Assembly: GCF_037975245.1 (NCBI RefSeq)
Contig: NC_092565.1
Location: 17,093,999-17,157,998 of the forward strand
Source of the DNA: Apostichopus japonicus
Taxonomy: Eukaryota > Echinodermata > Holothuroidea > Aspidochirotida > Stichopodidae
Length of the DNA stretch: 64,000 bases
Reading direction: 5' to 3'
The first letter of the stretch is position 1. Every line of letters begins with the position of its first letter. Below are positions 26,196-39,440 of the stretch, one piece after another. The notes beneath the pieces were generated by a model. The model saw nothing but the letters and a program-made list of their open reading frames with translations, was not told the DNA's origin and ran no database searches. A program made the translations under genes and the position numbers.

Positions 26196-29100
26196 GAGCC
26201 CCGGTGATGACGTCTTTTGCCGATCTTTTACAGCTCGTGCCTACACGGGGAGCTGTAAGTATTAGTTAATCCACCTAATATCTCAGTCCATACAGTGGCG
26301 CGATGGCTTGGCGCACTGTACGAGCTGATGATCGAGACTCTTTTGCATCCGTGGTTCGAACCCCGGTGATGACGTCTTTTGCCGATCTATTACAGCTCGT
26401 GCCTACACGGGGAGCCGTAAGTATTAGTTAATCCACTTAATATCTCAGTCCATACGGTGGCGCGATGACTTGGCGCACTGTACGAGCTGATGATCGAGAC
26501 TCTCTTTTGCATCCGTGGTTCGAACCCCGGTGATGACGTCTTTTGCCGATCTTTTACATCTCGTGCCTGCACGGGGAGCTGTAAGTATTAGTTAATCCAC
26601 CTAATATCTCAGTCCATACGGTGGCGCGATGGCTTGGCGCACTGTATGAGCTGATGCTCGAGACTCTCTTTTGCATCCGTGGTTCGAACCCCGGTGATGA
26701 CGTCTTTTGCCGATCTATTACAGCTCGTGCCTACACGGGGAGCCGTAAGTATTAGTTAACCCACTTAATATCTCAGTCCATACAGTGGCGCGATGGCTTG
26801 GCGCACTGTACGAGCTGATGATCGAGACTCTCTTTTGCATCCGTGGTTCGAACCCCGGTGATGACGTCTTTTGCCGATCTTTTACAGCTCGTGCCTACAC
26901 GGGGAGCTGTAAGTATTAGTTAATCCACCTAATATCTCAGTCCATACAGTGGCGCGATGGCTTGGCGCACTGTACGAGCTGATGCTCGAGACTCTCTTTT
27001 GCATCCGTGGTTCGAACCCCGGTGATGACGTCTTTTGCCGATCTATTACAGCTCGTGCCTACACGGGGAGCTGTAAGTATTAGTTAATCCACTTAATATC
27101 TCAGTCCATACAGTGGCGCGATGGCTTGGCGCACTGTACGAGTTGATGATCGAGACTCTCTTTTGCATCCGTGGTTCGAACCCCGGTGATGACGTCTTTT
27201 GCCGATCTTTTACAGCTCGTGCCTATATGGGGAGCAGTAAGTATTAGTTAATCCACCTAATATCTCAGTCCATAGTGTGGCGCGATGGCTTGGCGCACTG
27301 TACGAGTTGATGATCGAGACTCTCTTTTGCATCCGTGGTTCGAACCCCGGTGATGACGTCTTTTGCCGATCTTTTACAGCTCGTGCCTACACGGGGAGGT
27401 GTAAGTATTAGTTAATCCACCTAATATCTCAGTCCATACGGTGGCGCGATGGCTTGGCGCACTGTACGAGCTGATGCTCGAGACTCTCTTTTGCATCCGT
27501 GGTTCGAACCCCGGTGATGACGTCTTTTGCCGATCTATTACAGCTCGTGCCTACACGGGGAGCTGTAAGTATTAGTTAATCCACCTATTATCTCAGTCCA
27601 TACGGTGGCGCGATGGCTTGGCGCACTGTACGAGCTGATGCTCGAGACTCTCTTTTGCATCCGTGGTTCGAACCCCGGTGATGACGTCTTTTGCCGATCT
27701 ATTACAGCTCGTGCCTACACGGGGAGCTGTAAGTTTTAGTTAATCCACCTATTATCTCAGTCCATACGGTGGCGCGATGGCTTGGCGCACTGTACGAGTT
27801 GATGATCGAGACTCTCTTTTGCATCCGTGGTTCGAACCCCGGTGATGACGTCTTTTGCCGATCTTTTACATCTCGTGCCTGCACGGGGAGCTGTAAGTAT
27901 TAGTTAATCCACCTAATATCTCAGTCCATACGGTGGCGCGATGGCTTGGCGCACTGTACGAGCTGATGCTCGAGACTCTCTTTTGCATCCGTGGTTCGAA
28001 CCCCGGTGATGACGTCTTTTGCCGATCTATTACAGTTCGTGCCTACACGGGGAGCTGTAAGTATTAGTTAATCCACCTATTATCTCAGTCCATACGGTGG
28101 CGCGATGGCTTGGCGCACTGTACGAGCTGATGCTCGAGACTCTCTTTTGCATCCGTGGTTCGAACCCCGGTGATGACGTCTTTTGCCGATCTATTACAGC
28201 TCGTGCCTACACGGGGAGCCGTAAGTATTAGTTAATCCACTTAATATCTCAGTCCATATGGTGGCGCGATGGCTTGGCGCACTGTACGAGTTGATGATCG
28301 AGACTCTCTTTTGCATCCGTGGTTCGAACCCCGGTGATGACGTCTTTTGTCGATCTTTTACAGCTCGTGCCTGCACGGGGAGCTGTAAGTATTAGTTAAT
28401 CCACCTTATATCTCAGTCCATACAGTGGCGCGATGGCTTGGCGCACTGTACGAGCTGATGATCGAGACTCTCTTTTGCATCCGTGGTTCGAACCCCGGTG
28501 ATGACGTCTTTTGTCGATCTCTTACAGCTCGTGCCTACACGTTGAGCTGTAAGTATTAGTTAATCCACCTAATATCTCAGTCCATACAGTGGCGCGATGG
28601 CTTGGCGCACTGTAAGAGCTGATGATCGAGACTCTCTTTTGCATCCGTGGTTCGAACCTCGGTGATGACGTCTTTTGCCGATCTTTTACAGCTCGTGCCT
28701 ACACGGGGAGCTGTAAGCATTAGTTAATCCACCTAATATCTCAGTCCATACAGTGGCGCGATGGCTTGGCGCACTGTACGAGCCGATGATCGAGACTCTC
28801 TTTTGCATCCGTGGTTCGAACCCCGGTGATGACGTCTTTTGCCGATCTTTTACAGCTCGTGCCTACACGTTCAGCTGTAAGTATTAGTTAATCCACCTAA
28901 TATCTCAGTCCATACAGTGGCGCGATGGCTTGGCGCACTGTACGAGCCGATGATCGAGACTCTCTTTTGCATCCGTGGTTCGAACCCCGGTGATGTCGTC
29001 TTTTGCCGATCTTTTACAGCTCGTGCCTACACGTTCAGCTGTAAGTATTAGTTAATCCACTTAATATCTCAGTCCATACAGTGGCGCGATGGCTTGGCGC

Positions 29101-31917
29101 ACTGTACGAGCCGATGATCGAGACTCTCTTTTGCATCCGTGGTTCGAACCCCGGTGATGACGTCTTTTGCCGATCTTTTACAGCTCGTGCCTACACGTTG
29201 AGCTGTAAGTATTAGTTAATCCACCTAATATCTCAGTCCATACAGTGGCGCGATGGCTTGGCGCACTGTACGAGCCGATGATCGAGACTCTCTTTTGCAT
29301 CCGTGGTTCGAACCCCGGTGATGACGTCTTTTGCCGATCTTTTACAGCTTGTGCCTACACGGGGAGATGTAAGTATTAGTTAATCCACTTAATATCTCAG
29401 TCCATACAGTGGCGCGATGGCTTGGCGCACTGTACGAGCTGATGATCGAGACTCTCTTTTGCATCCGTGGTTCGAACCCCGGTGATGACGTCTTTTGCCG
29501 ATCTTTTACAGCTCGTGCCTACACGGGGAGCTGTAAGTATTAGTTAATCCACCTAATATCTCAGTCCATACAGTGGCGCGATGGCTTGGCGCACTGTACG
29601 AGCTGATGATCGAGACTCTCTTTTGCATCCGTGGTTCGAACCCCGGTGATGACGTCTTTTGCCGATCTTTTACAGCTCGTGCCTACACGGGGAGCTGTAC
29701 GCATTAGTTAATCCACCTAATATCTCAGTCCATACAGTGGCGCGATGGCTTGGCGCACTGTACGAGCCGATGATCGAGACTCTCTTTTGCATCCGTGGTT
29801 CGAACCCCGGTGATGACGTCTTTTGCCGATCTTTTACAGCTCGTGCCTACACGGGGAGCTGTAAGTATTAGTTAATCGGCCTAATATCTCAGTCCATACA
29901 TTGGCGCGATGGCTTGACGCACTGTACGAGCTGATGATCGAGACTCTCTTTTGCATCCGTGGTTCGAACCCCGGTTATGACGTCTTTTGCCGATCTTTTA
30001 CAGCTCGTGCCTACACGTTCAGCTGTAAGTATTAGTTAATCCACCTAATATCTCAGTCCATACAGTGGCGCGATGGCTTGGCGCACTGTAAGAGCTGATG
30101 ATCGAGACTCTCTTTTGCATCCGTGGTTCGAACCCCGGTGATGACGTCTTTTGCCGATCTTTTACAGCTCGTGCCTACACGGGGAGCTGTAAGTATTAGT
30201 TAATCCACCTAATATCTCAGTCCATACAGTGGCGCGATGGCCTGGCGCACTGTAAGAGCGGATGATCGAGACTCTCTTTTGCATCCGTGGTTCGAACCCC
30301 GGTGATGACGTCTTTTGCCGATCTTTTACAGCCCGTGCCTACACGTTCAGCTGTAAGTATTAGTTAATCCACCTAATATCTCAGTCCATACAGTGGCGCG
30401 ATGGCTTGGCGCACTGTACGAGCCGATGATCGAGACTCTCTTTTGCATCCGTGGTTCGAACCCCGGTGATGACGTCTTTTGCCGATCTTTTACAGCTCGT
30501 GCCTACACGTTCAGCTGTAAGTATTAGTTAATCCACCTAATATCTCAGTCCATACAGTGGCGCGATGGCTTGGCGCACTGTACGAGCCGATGATCGAGAC
30601 TCTCTTTTGCATCCGTGGTTCGAACCCCGGTGATGACGTCTTTTGCCGATCTTTTACAGCTCGTGCCTACACGTTCAGCTGTAAGTATTAGTTAATCCAC
30701 CTAATATCTCAGTCCATACAGTGGCGCGATGGCTTGGCGCACTGTACGAGCCGATGATCGAGACTCTCTTTTGCATCCGTGGTTCGAACCCCGGTGATGT
30801 CGTCTTTTGCCGATCTTTTACAGCTCGTGCCTACACGTTCAGCTGTAAGTATTAGTTAATCCACTTAATATCTCAGTCCATACAGTGGCGCGATGGCTTG
30901 GCGCACTGTACGAGCCGATGATCGAGACTCTCTTTTGCATCCGTGGTTCGAACCCCGGTGATGACGTCTTTTGCCGATCTTTTACAGCTCGTGCCTACAC
31001 GTTCAGCTGTAATTATTAGTTATTCCACTTAATATCTCAGTCCATACAGTGGCGCGATGGCTTGGCGCACTGTAAGAGCTGATGATCGAGACTCTCTTTT
31101 GCATCCGTGGTTCGAACCCCGGTGATGACGTCTTTTGCCGATCTTTTACAGCTCGTGCCTACACGGGGAGCTGTAAGTATTAGTTAATCCACCTAATATC
31201 TCAGTCCATACAGTGGCGCGATGGCTTGGCGCACTGTAAGAGCTGATGATCGAGACTCTCTTTTGCATCCGTGGTTCGAACCCCGGAGATGACGTCTTTT
31301 GCCGATCTTTTACAGCTCGTAACTACACGGGGAGCTGTAAGTATTAGTTAATCCACCTAATATCTCAGTCCATACAGTGGCGCGATGGCTTGGCGCACTG
31401 TACGAGCTGATGATCGAGACTCTCTTTTGCATCCGTGGTTCGAACCCCGGTGATGACGTCTTTTGCCGATCTTTTACAGCTCGTGCCTAGACGGGGAGCT
31501 GTAAGCATTAGTTAATCCACCTAATATCTCAGTCCATACAGTGGCGCGATGGCTTGGCGCACTGTACGAGCCGATGATCGAGACTCTCTTTTGAATCCGT
31601 GGTTCGAACCCCGGTGATGACGTCTTTTTCCGATCTTTTACAGCTCGTGCCTACACGTTCAGATGTAAGTATTAGTTAATCCAACTAATATCCCAGTCCA
31701 TACAGTGGCGCGATGGCTTGGCGCACTGTACGAGCCGATGATCGAGACTCTCTTTTGAATCCGTGGTTCGAACCCCGGTGATGACGTCTTTTGCCGATCT
31801 TTTACAGCTTGTGCCTACACGGGGAGATGTAAGTATTAGTTAATCCACCTAATATCTCAGTCCATACAGTGGCGCGATGGCTTGGCGCACTGTACGAGCC
31901 GATGATCGAGACTCTCT

Positions 31918-32000
31918 TTTGAATCCGTGGATCGAACCCCGGTGATGAAGTCTTTCCGAACTTTTACAGCTCGTGGCTACACGTTCAGCTGAAAGTATAA
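31918..32000 (+). other. Most diverged monomer in domain B
   Basis: Clustered changes: GGATCGAACCCC in place of the B box, GATGAAGTCTTTCCGAAC with two bases lost, CGTGGCTACACG, CAGCTGAAAG and TATAAG. It accounts for the net 2-base deficit of the whole domain B interval. Its neighbours share TTTTGAATCCG and GTCTTTTTCCG, so it belongs to a local older subfamily. Confidence 0.7.
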
Positions 32001-35000
32001 GTTAATCCACCTAATATCTCAGTCCATACAGTGGCGCGATGGCTTGGCGCACTGTACGAGCCGATGATCGAGACTCTCTTTTGAATCCGTGGTTCGAACC
32101 CCGGTGATGACGTCTTTTTCCGATCTTTTACAGCTCGTGGCTACACGTTCAGCTGAAAGTATTAGTTAATCCACATAATATCTCAGTCCATACAGTGGCG
32201 CGATGGCTTGGCGCACTGTACGAGTCGATGATCGAGACTCTCTTTTGCATCCGTGGTTCGAACCCCGGTGATGACGTCTTTTGCCGATCTTTTACAGCTC
32301 GTGCCTACACGGGGATCTGTAAGTATTAGTTAATCCACTTAATATCTCAGTCCATACAGTGGCGCGATGGCTTGGCGCACTGTACGAGCTGATGATCGAG
32401 ACTCTCTTTTGCATCCGTGGTTCGAACCCCGGTGATGACGTCTTTTGCCGATCTTTTACAGCTCGTAACTACACGGGGAGCTGTAAGTATTAGTTAATCC
32501 ACCTAATATCTCAGTCCATACAGTGGCGCGATGGCTTGGCGCACTGTACGAGCTGATGATCGAGACTCTCTTTTGCATCCGTGGTTCGAACCCCGGTGAT
32601 GACGTCTTTTGCCGATCTTTTACAGCTCGTGCCTACACGTTGAGCTGTAAGTATTAGTTAATCCACCTAATATCTCAGTCCATACAGTGGCGCGATGGCT
32701 TGGCGCACTGTACGAGCCGATGATCGAGACTCTCTTTTGAATCCGTGGTTCGAACCCCGGTGATGACGTCTTTTTCCGATCTTTTACAGCTCGTGCCTAC
32801 ACGTTCAGATGTAAGTATTAGTTAATCCAACTAATATCCCAGTCCATACAGTGGCGCGATGGCTTGGCGCACTGTACGAGCCGATGATCGAGACTCTCTT
32901 TTGAATCCGTGGTTCGAACCCCGGTGATGACGTCTTTTGCCGATCTTTTACAGCTTGTGCCTACACGGGGAGATGTAAGTATTAGTTAATCCACTTAATA
33001 TCTCAGTCCATACAGTGGCGCGATGGCTTGGCGCATTGTACGAGCTGATGATCGAGACTCTCTTTTGCATCCGTGGTTCGAACCCCGGTGATGACGTCTT
33101 TTGCCGATCTTTTACAGCTCGTGCCTACACGTTCAGCTGAAAGTATTAGTTAATCCACCTAATATCTCAGTCCATACAGTGGCGCGATGGCTTGGCGCAC
33201 TGTACGAGCCGATGATCGAGACTCTCTTTTGCATCCGTGGTTCGAACCCCGGTGATGACGTCTTTTGCCGATCTTTTACAGCTCGTGCCTACACGGGGAG
33301 CTGTACGCATTAGTTAATCCACCTAATATCTCAGTCCATACAGTGGCGCGATGGCTTGGCGCACTGTACGAGCCGATGATCGAGACTCTCTTTTGCATCC
33401 GTGGTTCGAACCCCGGTGATGACGTCTTTTGCCGATCTTTTACAGCTCGTGCCTACACGTTCAGCTGTAAGTATTAGTTAATCCACCTAATATCTCAGTC
33501 CATACAGTGGCGCGATGGCTTGGCGCACTGTACGAGCCGATGATCGAGACTCTCTTTTGCATCCGTGGTTCGAACCCCGGTGATGTCGTCTTTTGCCGAT
33601 CTTTTACAGCTCGTGCCTACACGTTCAGCTGTAAGTATTAGTTAATCCACTTAATATCTCAGTCCATACAGTGGCGCGATGGCTTGGCGCACTGTACGAG
33701 CCGATGATCGAGACTCTCTTTTGCATCCGTGGTTCGAACCCCGGTGATGACGTCTTTTGCCGATCTTTTACAGCTCGTGCCTACACGTTCAGCTGTAAGT
33801 ATTAGTTAATCCACCTAATATCTCAGTCCATACAGTGGCGCGATGGCTTGGCGCACTGTACGAGCCGATGATCGAGACTCTCTTTTGCATCCGTGGTTCG
33901 AACCCCGGTGATGACGTCTTTTGCCGATCTTTTACAGCTCGTGCCTACACGTTCAGCTGTAAGTATTAGTTAATCCACCTAGTATCTCAGTCCATACAGT
34001 GGCGCGATGGCTTGGCGCACTGTACGAGCCGATGATCGAGACTCTCTTTTGCATCCGTGGTTCCAACCCCGGTGATGACGTCTTTTGCCGATCTTTTACA
34101 GCTCGTGCCTACACGTTCAGCTGTAAGTATTAGTTATTCCACTTAATATCTCAGTCCATACAGTGGCGCCATGGCTTGGCGCACTGTACGAGCTGATGAT
34201 CGAGACTCTCTTTTGCATCCGTGGTTCGAACCCCGGTGATGACGTCTTTTGCCGATCTTTTACAGCTCGTGCCTACACGTTGAGCTGTAAGTATTAGTTA
34301 ATCCACCTAATATCTCAGTCCATACAGTGGCGCGATGGCTTGGCGCACTGTACGAGCCGATGATCGAGACTCTCTTTTGCATCCGTGGTTCGAACCCCGG
34401 TGATGACGTCTTTTGCCGATCTTTTACAGCTCGCGCCTACACTGGGAGCTGTAAGTATTAGTTAATCCACCTAATATCTCAGTCCATACAGTGGCGCGAT
34501 GGCTTGGCGCACTGTACGAGCCGATGATCGAGACTCTCTTTTGCATCCGTGGTTCGAACCCCGGTGATGTCGTCTTTTGCCGATCTTTTACAGCTCGTGC
34601 CTACACGTTCAGCTGTAAGTATTAGTTAATCCACTTAATATCTCAGTCCATACAGTGGCGCGATGGCTTGGCGCACTGTACGAGCCGATGATCGAGACTC
34701 TCTTTTGCATCCGTGGTTCGAACCCCGGTGATGACGTCTTTTGCCGATCTTTTACAGCTCGTGCCTACACGTTCAGCTGTAAGTATTAGTTAATCCACCT
34801 AATATCTCAGTCCATACAGTGGCGCGATGGCTTGGCGCACTGTACGAGCCGATGATCGAGACTCTCTTTTGCATCCGTGGTTCGAACCCCGGTGATGACG
34901 TCTTTTGCCGATCTTTTACAGCTCGTGCCTACACGTTCAGCTGTAAGTATTAGTTAATCCACCTAATATCTCAGTCCATACAGTGGCGCGATGGCTTGGC

Positions 35001-38000
35001 GCACTGTAAGAGCTGATGATCGAGACTCTCTTTTGCATCCGTGGTTCGAACCCCGGTGATGACGTCTTTTGCCGATCTTTTACAGCTCGTAACTACACGG
35101 GGAGCTGTAAGTATTAGTTAATCCACTTAATATCTCAGTCCATACAGTGGCGCGATGGCTTGGCGCACTGTACGAGCCGATGATCGAGACTCTCTTTTGC
35201 ATCCGTGGTTCGAACCCCGGTGATGACGTCTTTTGCCGATCTTTTACAGCTCGTGCCTACACGTTGAGCTGTAAGTATTAGTTAATCCACCTAATATCTC
35301 AGTCCATACAGTGGCGCGATGGCTTGGCGCACTGTACGAGCCGATGATCGAGACTCTCTTTTGAATCCGTGGTTCGAACCCCGGTGATGTCGTCTTTTTC
35401 CGATCTTTTACAGCTCGTGCCTACACGTTCAGCTGTAAGTATTAGTTAATCCACCTAATATCCCAGTCCATACAGTGGCGCGATGGCTTGGCGCACTGTA
35501 CGAGCCGATGATCGAGACTCTCTTTTGCATCCGTGGTTCGAACCCCGGTGATGACGTCTTTTGCCGATCATTTACAGCTCGTGCCTACACGTTGAGCTGT
35601 AAGTATTAGTTAGTCCACCTAATATCTCAGTCCATACAGTGGCGCGATGGCTTGGCGCACTGTACGAGTCGATGATCGAGACTCTCTTTTGCATCCGTGG
35701 TTCGAACCCCGGTGATGACGTCTTTTGCCGATCTTTTACAGCTCGTGCCTACACGTTCAGCTGTAAGTATTAGTTAATCCACCTAATATCTCAGTCCATA
35801 CAGTGGCGCGATGGCTTGGCGCACTGTACGAGCCGATGATCGAGACTCTCTTTTGAATCCGTGGTTCGAACCCCGGTGATGACGTCTTTTTCCGATCTTT
35901 TACAGCTCGTGCCTACACGTTCAGCTGAAAGTATTAGTTAATCCACCTAATATCTCAGTCCATACAGTGGCGCGATGGCTTGGCGCACTGTACGAGCCGA
36001 TGATCGAGACTCTCTTTTGCATCCGTGGTTCGAACCCCGGTGATGACGTCTTTTGCCGATCTTTTACAGCTCGTGCCTACACGTTCAGCTGTAATTATTA
36101 GTTATTCCACCTAATATCTCAGTCCATACAGTGGCGCGATGGCTTGGCGCACTGTACGAGCTGATGATCGAGACTCTCTTTTGCATCCGTGGTTCGAACC
36201 CCGGTGATGACGTCTTTTGCCGATCTTTTACAGCTCGTGCTTACACGGGGAGCTGTAAGTATTAGTTAATCCACCTAATATCTCAGTCCATACAGTGGCG
36301 CGATGGCTTGGCGCACTGTAAGAGCTGATGATCGAGACTCTCTTTTGCATCCGTGGTTCGAACCCCGGAGATGACGTCTTTTGCCGATCTTTTACAGCTC
36401 GTAACTACACGGGGAGCTGTAAGTATTAGTTAATCCACCTAATATCTCAGTCCATACAGTGGCGCGATGGCTTGGCGCACTGTACGAGCTGATGATCGAG
36501 ACTCTCTTTTGCATCCGTGGTTCGAACCCCGGTGATGACGTCTTTTGCCGATCTTTTACAGCTCGTGCCTACACGGGGAGCTGTAAGCATTAGTTAATCC
36601 ACCTAATATCTCAGTCCATACAGTGGCGCGATGGCTTGGCGCACTGTACGAGCTGATGATCGAGACTCTCTTTTGCATCCGTGGTTCGAACCCCGGTTAT
36701 GACGTCTTTTGCCGATCTTTTACAGCTCGTGCCTACACGTTCAGCTGTAAGTATTAGTTAATCCACTTAATATCTCAGTCCATACAGTGGCGCGATGGCT
36801 TGGCGCACTGTACGAGCCGATGATCGAGACTCTCTTTTGCATCCGTGGTTCGAACCCCGGTGATGACGTCTTTTGCCGATCTTTTACAGCTCGTGCCTAC
36901 ATGGGGAGCTGTAAGTATTAGTTAATCCACCTAATATCTCAGTCCATACAGTGGCGCGATGGCTTGGCGCACTGTACGAGCCGATGATCGAGACTCTCTT
37001 TTGCATCCGTGGTTCGAACCCCGGTGATGACGTCTTTTGCCGATCTTTTACAGCTCGTGCCTACACGTTCAGCTGTAAGTATTAGTTAATCCACCTAATA
37101 TCTCAGTCCATACAGTGGCGCGATGGCTTGGCGCACTGTACGAGCCGATGATCGAGACTCTCTTTTGCATCCGTGGTTCGAACCCCGGTGATGTCGTCTT
37201 TTTCCGATCTTTTACAGCTCGTGCCTACACGTTCAGCTGTAAGTATTAGTTAATCCACCTAATATCCCAGTCCATACAGTGGCGCGATGGCTTGGCGCAC
37301 TGTACGAGCCGATGATCGAGACTCTGTTTTGCATCCGTGGTTCGAACCCCGGTGATGTCGTCTTTTTCCGATCTTTTACAGCTCGTGCCTACACGTTCAG
37401 CTGTAAGTATTAGTTAATCCACCTAATATCCCAGTCCATACAGTGGCGCGATGGCTTGGCGCACTGTACGAGCCGATGATCGAGACTCTGTTTTGCATCC
37501 GTGGTTCGAACCCCGGTGATGACGTCTTTTTCCGATCTTTTACAGCTCGTGCCTACACGTTCAGCTGTAAGTATTAGTTAATCCATCTAATATCTCAGTC
37601 CATACAGTGGCGCGATGGCTTGGCGCACTGTTCGAGCCGATGATCGAGACTCTCTTTTGCATCCGTGGTTCGAACCCCGGTGATGACGTCTTTTGCCGAT
37701 CTTTTACAGCTCATGCCTACACGTTCAGCTGTAAGTATTAGTTAATCCACCTAATATCTCAGTCCATACAGTGGCGCGATGGCTTGGCGCACTGTACGAG
37801 CCGATGATCGAGACTCTCTTTTGCATCCGTGGTTCGAACCCCGGTGATGACGTCTTTTGCCGATCTTTTACAGCTCGTGCCTACACGTTCAGCTGTAAGT
37901 ATTAGTTAATCCACCTAATATCTCAGTCCATACAGTGGCGCGATGGCTTGGCGCACTGTACGAGCCGATGATCGAGACTCTCTTTTGCATCCGTGGTTCG

Positions 38001-39440
38001 AACCCCGGTGATGACGTCTTTTGCCGATCTTTTACAGCTCGTGCCTACACGTTCAGCTGTAAGTATTGGTTAATCCACCTAATATCTCAGTCCATACAGT
38101 GGCGCGATGGCTTGGCGCACTGTACGAGCCGATGATCGAGACTCTCTTTTGCATCCGTGGTTCGAACCCCGGTGATGACGTCTTTAGCCGATCTTTTACA
38201 GCTCGTGGCTACACGTTCAGCTGTAAGTATTGGTTAATCCACCTAATATCTCAGTCCATACAGTGGCGCGATGGCTTGGCGCACTGTACGAGCCGATGAT
38301 CGAGACTCTCTTTTGCATCCGTGGTTCGAACCCCGGTGATGTCGTCTTTTGCCGATCTTTTACAGCTCGTGCCTACACGTTCAGCTGTAAGTATTAGTTA
38401 ATCCACCTAATATCTCAGTCCATACAGTGGCGCGATGGCTTGGCGCACTGTACGAGCCGATGATCGAGACTCTCTTTTGCATCCGTGGTTCGAACCCCGG
38501 TGATGACGTCTTTTGCCGATCTTTAACAGCTCGTGCCTACACGTTCAGCTGTAAGTATTAGTTAATCCACCTAATATCTCAGTCCATACAGTGGCGCGAT
38601 GGCTTGGCGCACTGTACGAGCCGATGATCGAGACTCTCTTTTGAATCCGTGGTTCGAACCCCGGTGATGACGTCTTTTGCCGATCTTTTACAGCTCGTGC
38701 CTACACGTTGAGCTGTAAGTATTGGTTAATCCACCTAATATCTCAGTCCATACAGTGGCGCGATGGCTTGGCGCACTGTACGAGCCGATGATCGAGACTC
38801 TCTTTTGCATCCGTGGTTCGAACCCCGGTGATGACGTCTTTTGCCGATCTTTTACAGCTCGTGCCTACACGTTCAGCTGTAAGTATTAGTTAATCCACCT
38901 AATATCTCAGTCCATACAGTGGCGCGATGGCTTGGCGCACTGTACGAGCCGATGATCGAGACTCTCTTTTGCATCCGTGGTTCGAACCCCGGTGATGACG
39001 TCTTTTGCCGATCTTTTACAGCTCGTGCCTACACGTTCAGCTGTAAGTATTAGTTAATCCACCTAATATCTCAGTCCATACAGTGGCGCGATGGCTTGGC
39101 GCACTGTACGAGGCGATGATCGAGACTCTCTTTTGCATCCGTGGTTCGAACCCCGGTGATGACGTCTTTTGCCGATCTTTTACAGCTCGTGCCTACACGT
39201 TCAGCTGTAAGTATTAGTTAATCCACTTAATATCTCAGTCCATACAGTGGCGCGATGGCTTGGCGCACTGTACGAGTCGATGATCGAGACTCTCTTTTGC
39301 ATCCGTGGTTCGAACCCCGGTGATGTCGTCTTTTGCCGATCTTTTACAGCTCGTGCCTACACTTTCAGCTGTAAGTATTAGTTAATCCACCTAATATCTC
39401 AGTCCATACAGTGGCGCGATGGCTTGGCGCACTGTACGAG

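Larger units (their letters stand above)
1..28530 (+). repeat. Satellite array domain A, ~164-bp tRNA-derived monomer
   Basis: About 174 head-to-tail monomers, all in one orientation. Taking CCGTGGTTCG as the start, monomer 1 is 1-164 and monomer 2 begins at 165. The typical form has CACGGGGAGCTG or CACGGGGAGCCG in the loop of the second hairpin, and GATGATCGAG or GATGCTCGAG after the D-arm. Small indels are common: the run from 169 to 29,469 is 179 monomers but 56 bases shorter than 179 x 164. The repeat length is not a multiple of three, so no long frame survives. Short open frames on the minus strand are chance products and carry no recognisable domain. The array continues beyond the left edge. 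Function is unknown; a structural or centromeric role is possible but not shown. Confidence 0.97.

Noticed and set aside
1-28530. Dozens of 60-99 codon minus-strand open frames with near-identical products (for example MQKRVSSISSYSAPSHRATVW)
   Set aside because: They recur because the satellite recurs. The repeat length is 164 bases, not a multiple of three; ends shift with each indel; and no domain, signal or upstream promoter supports translation.
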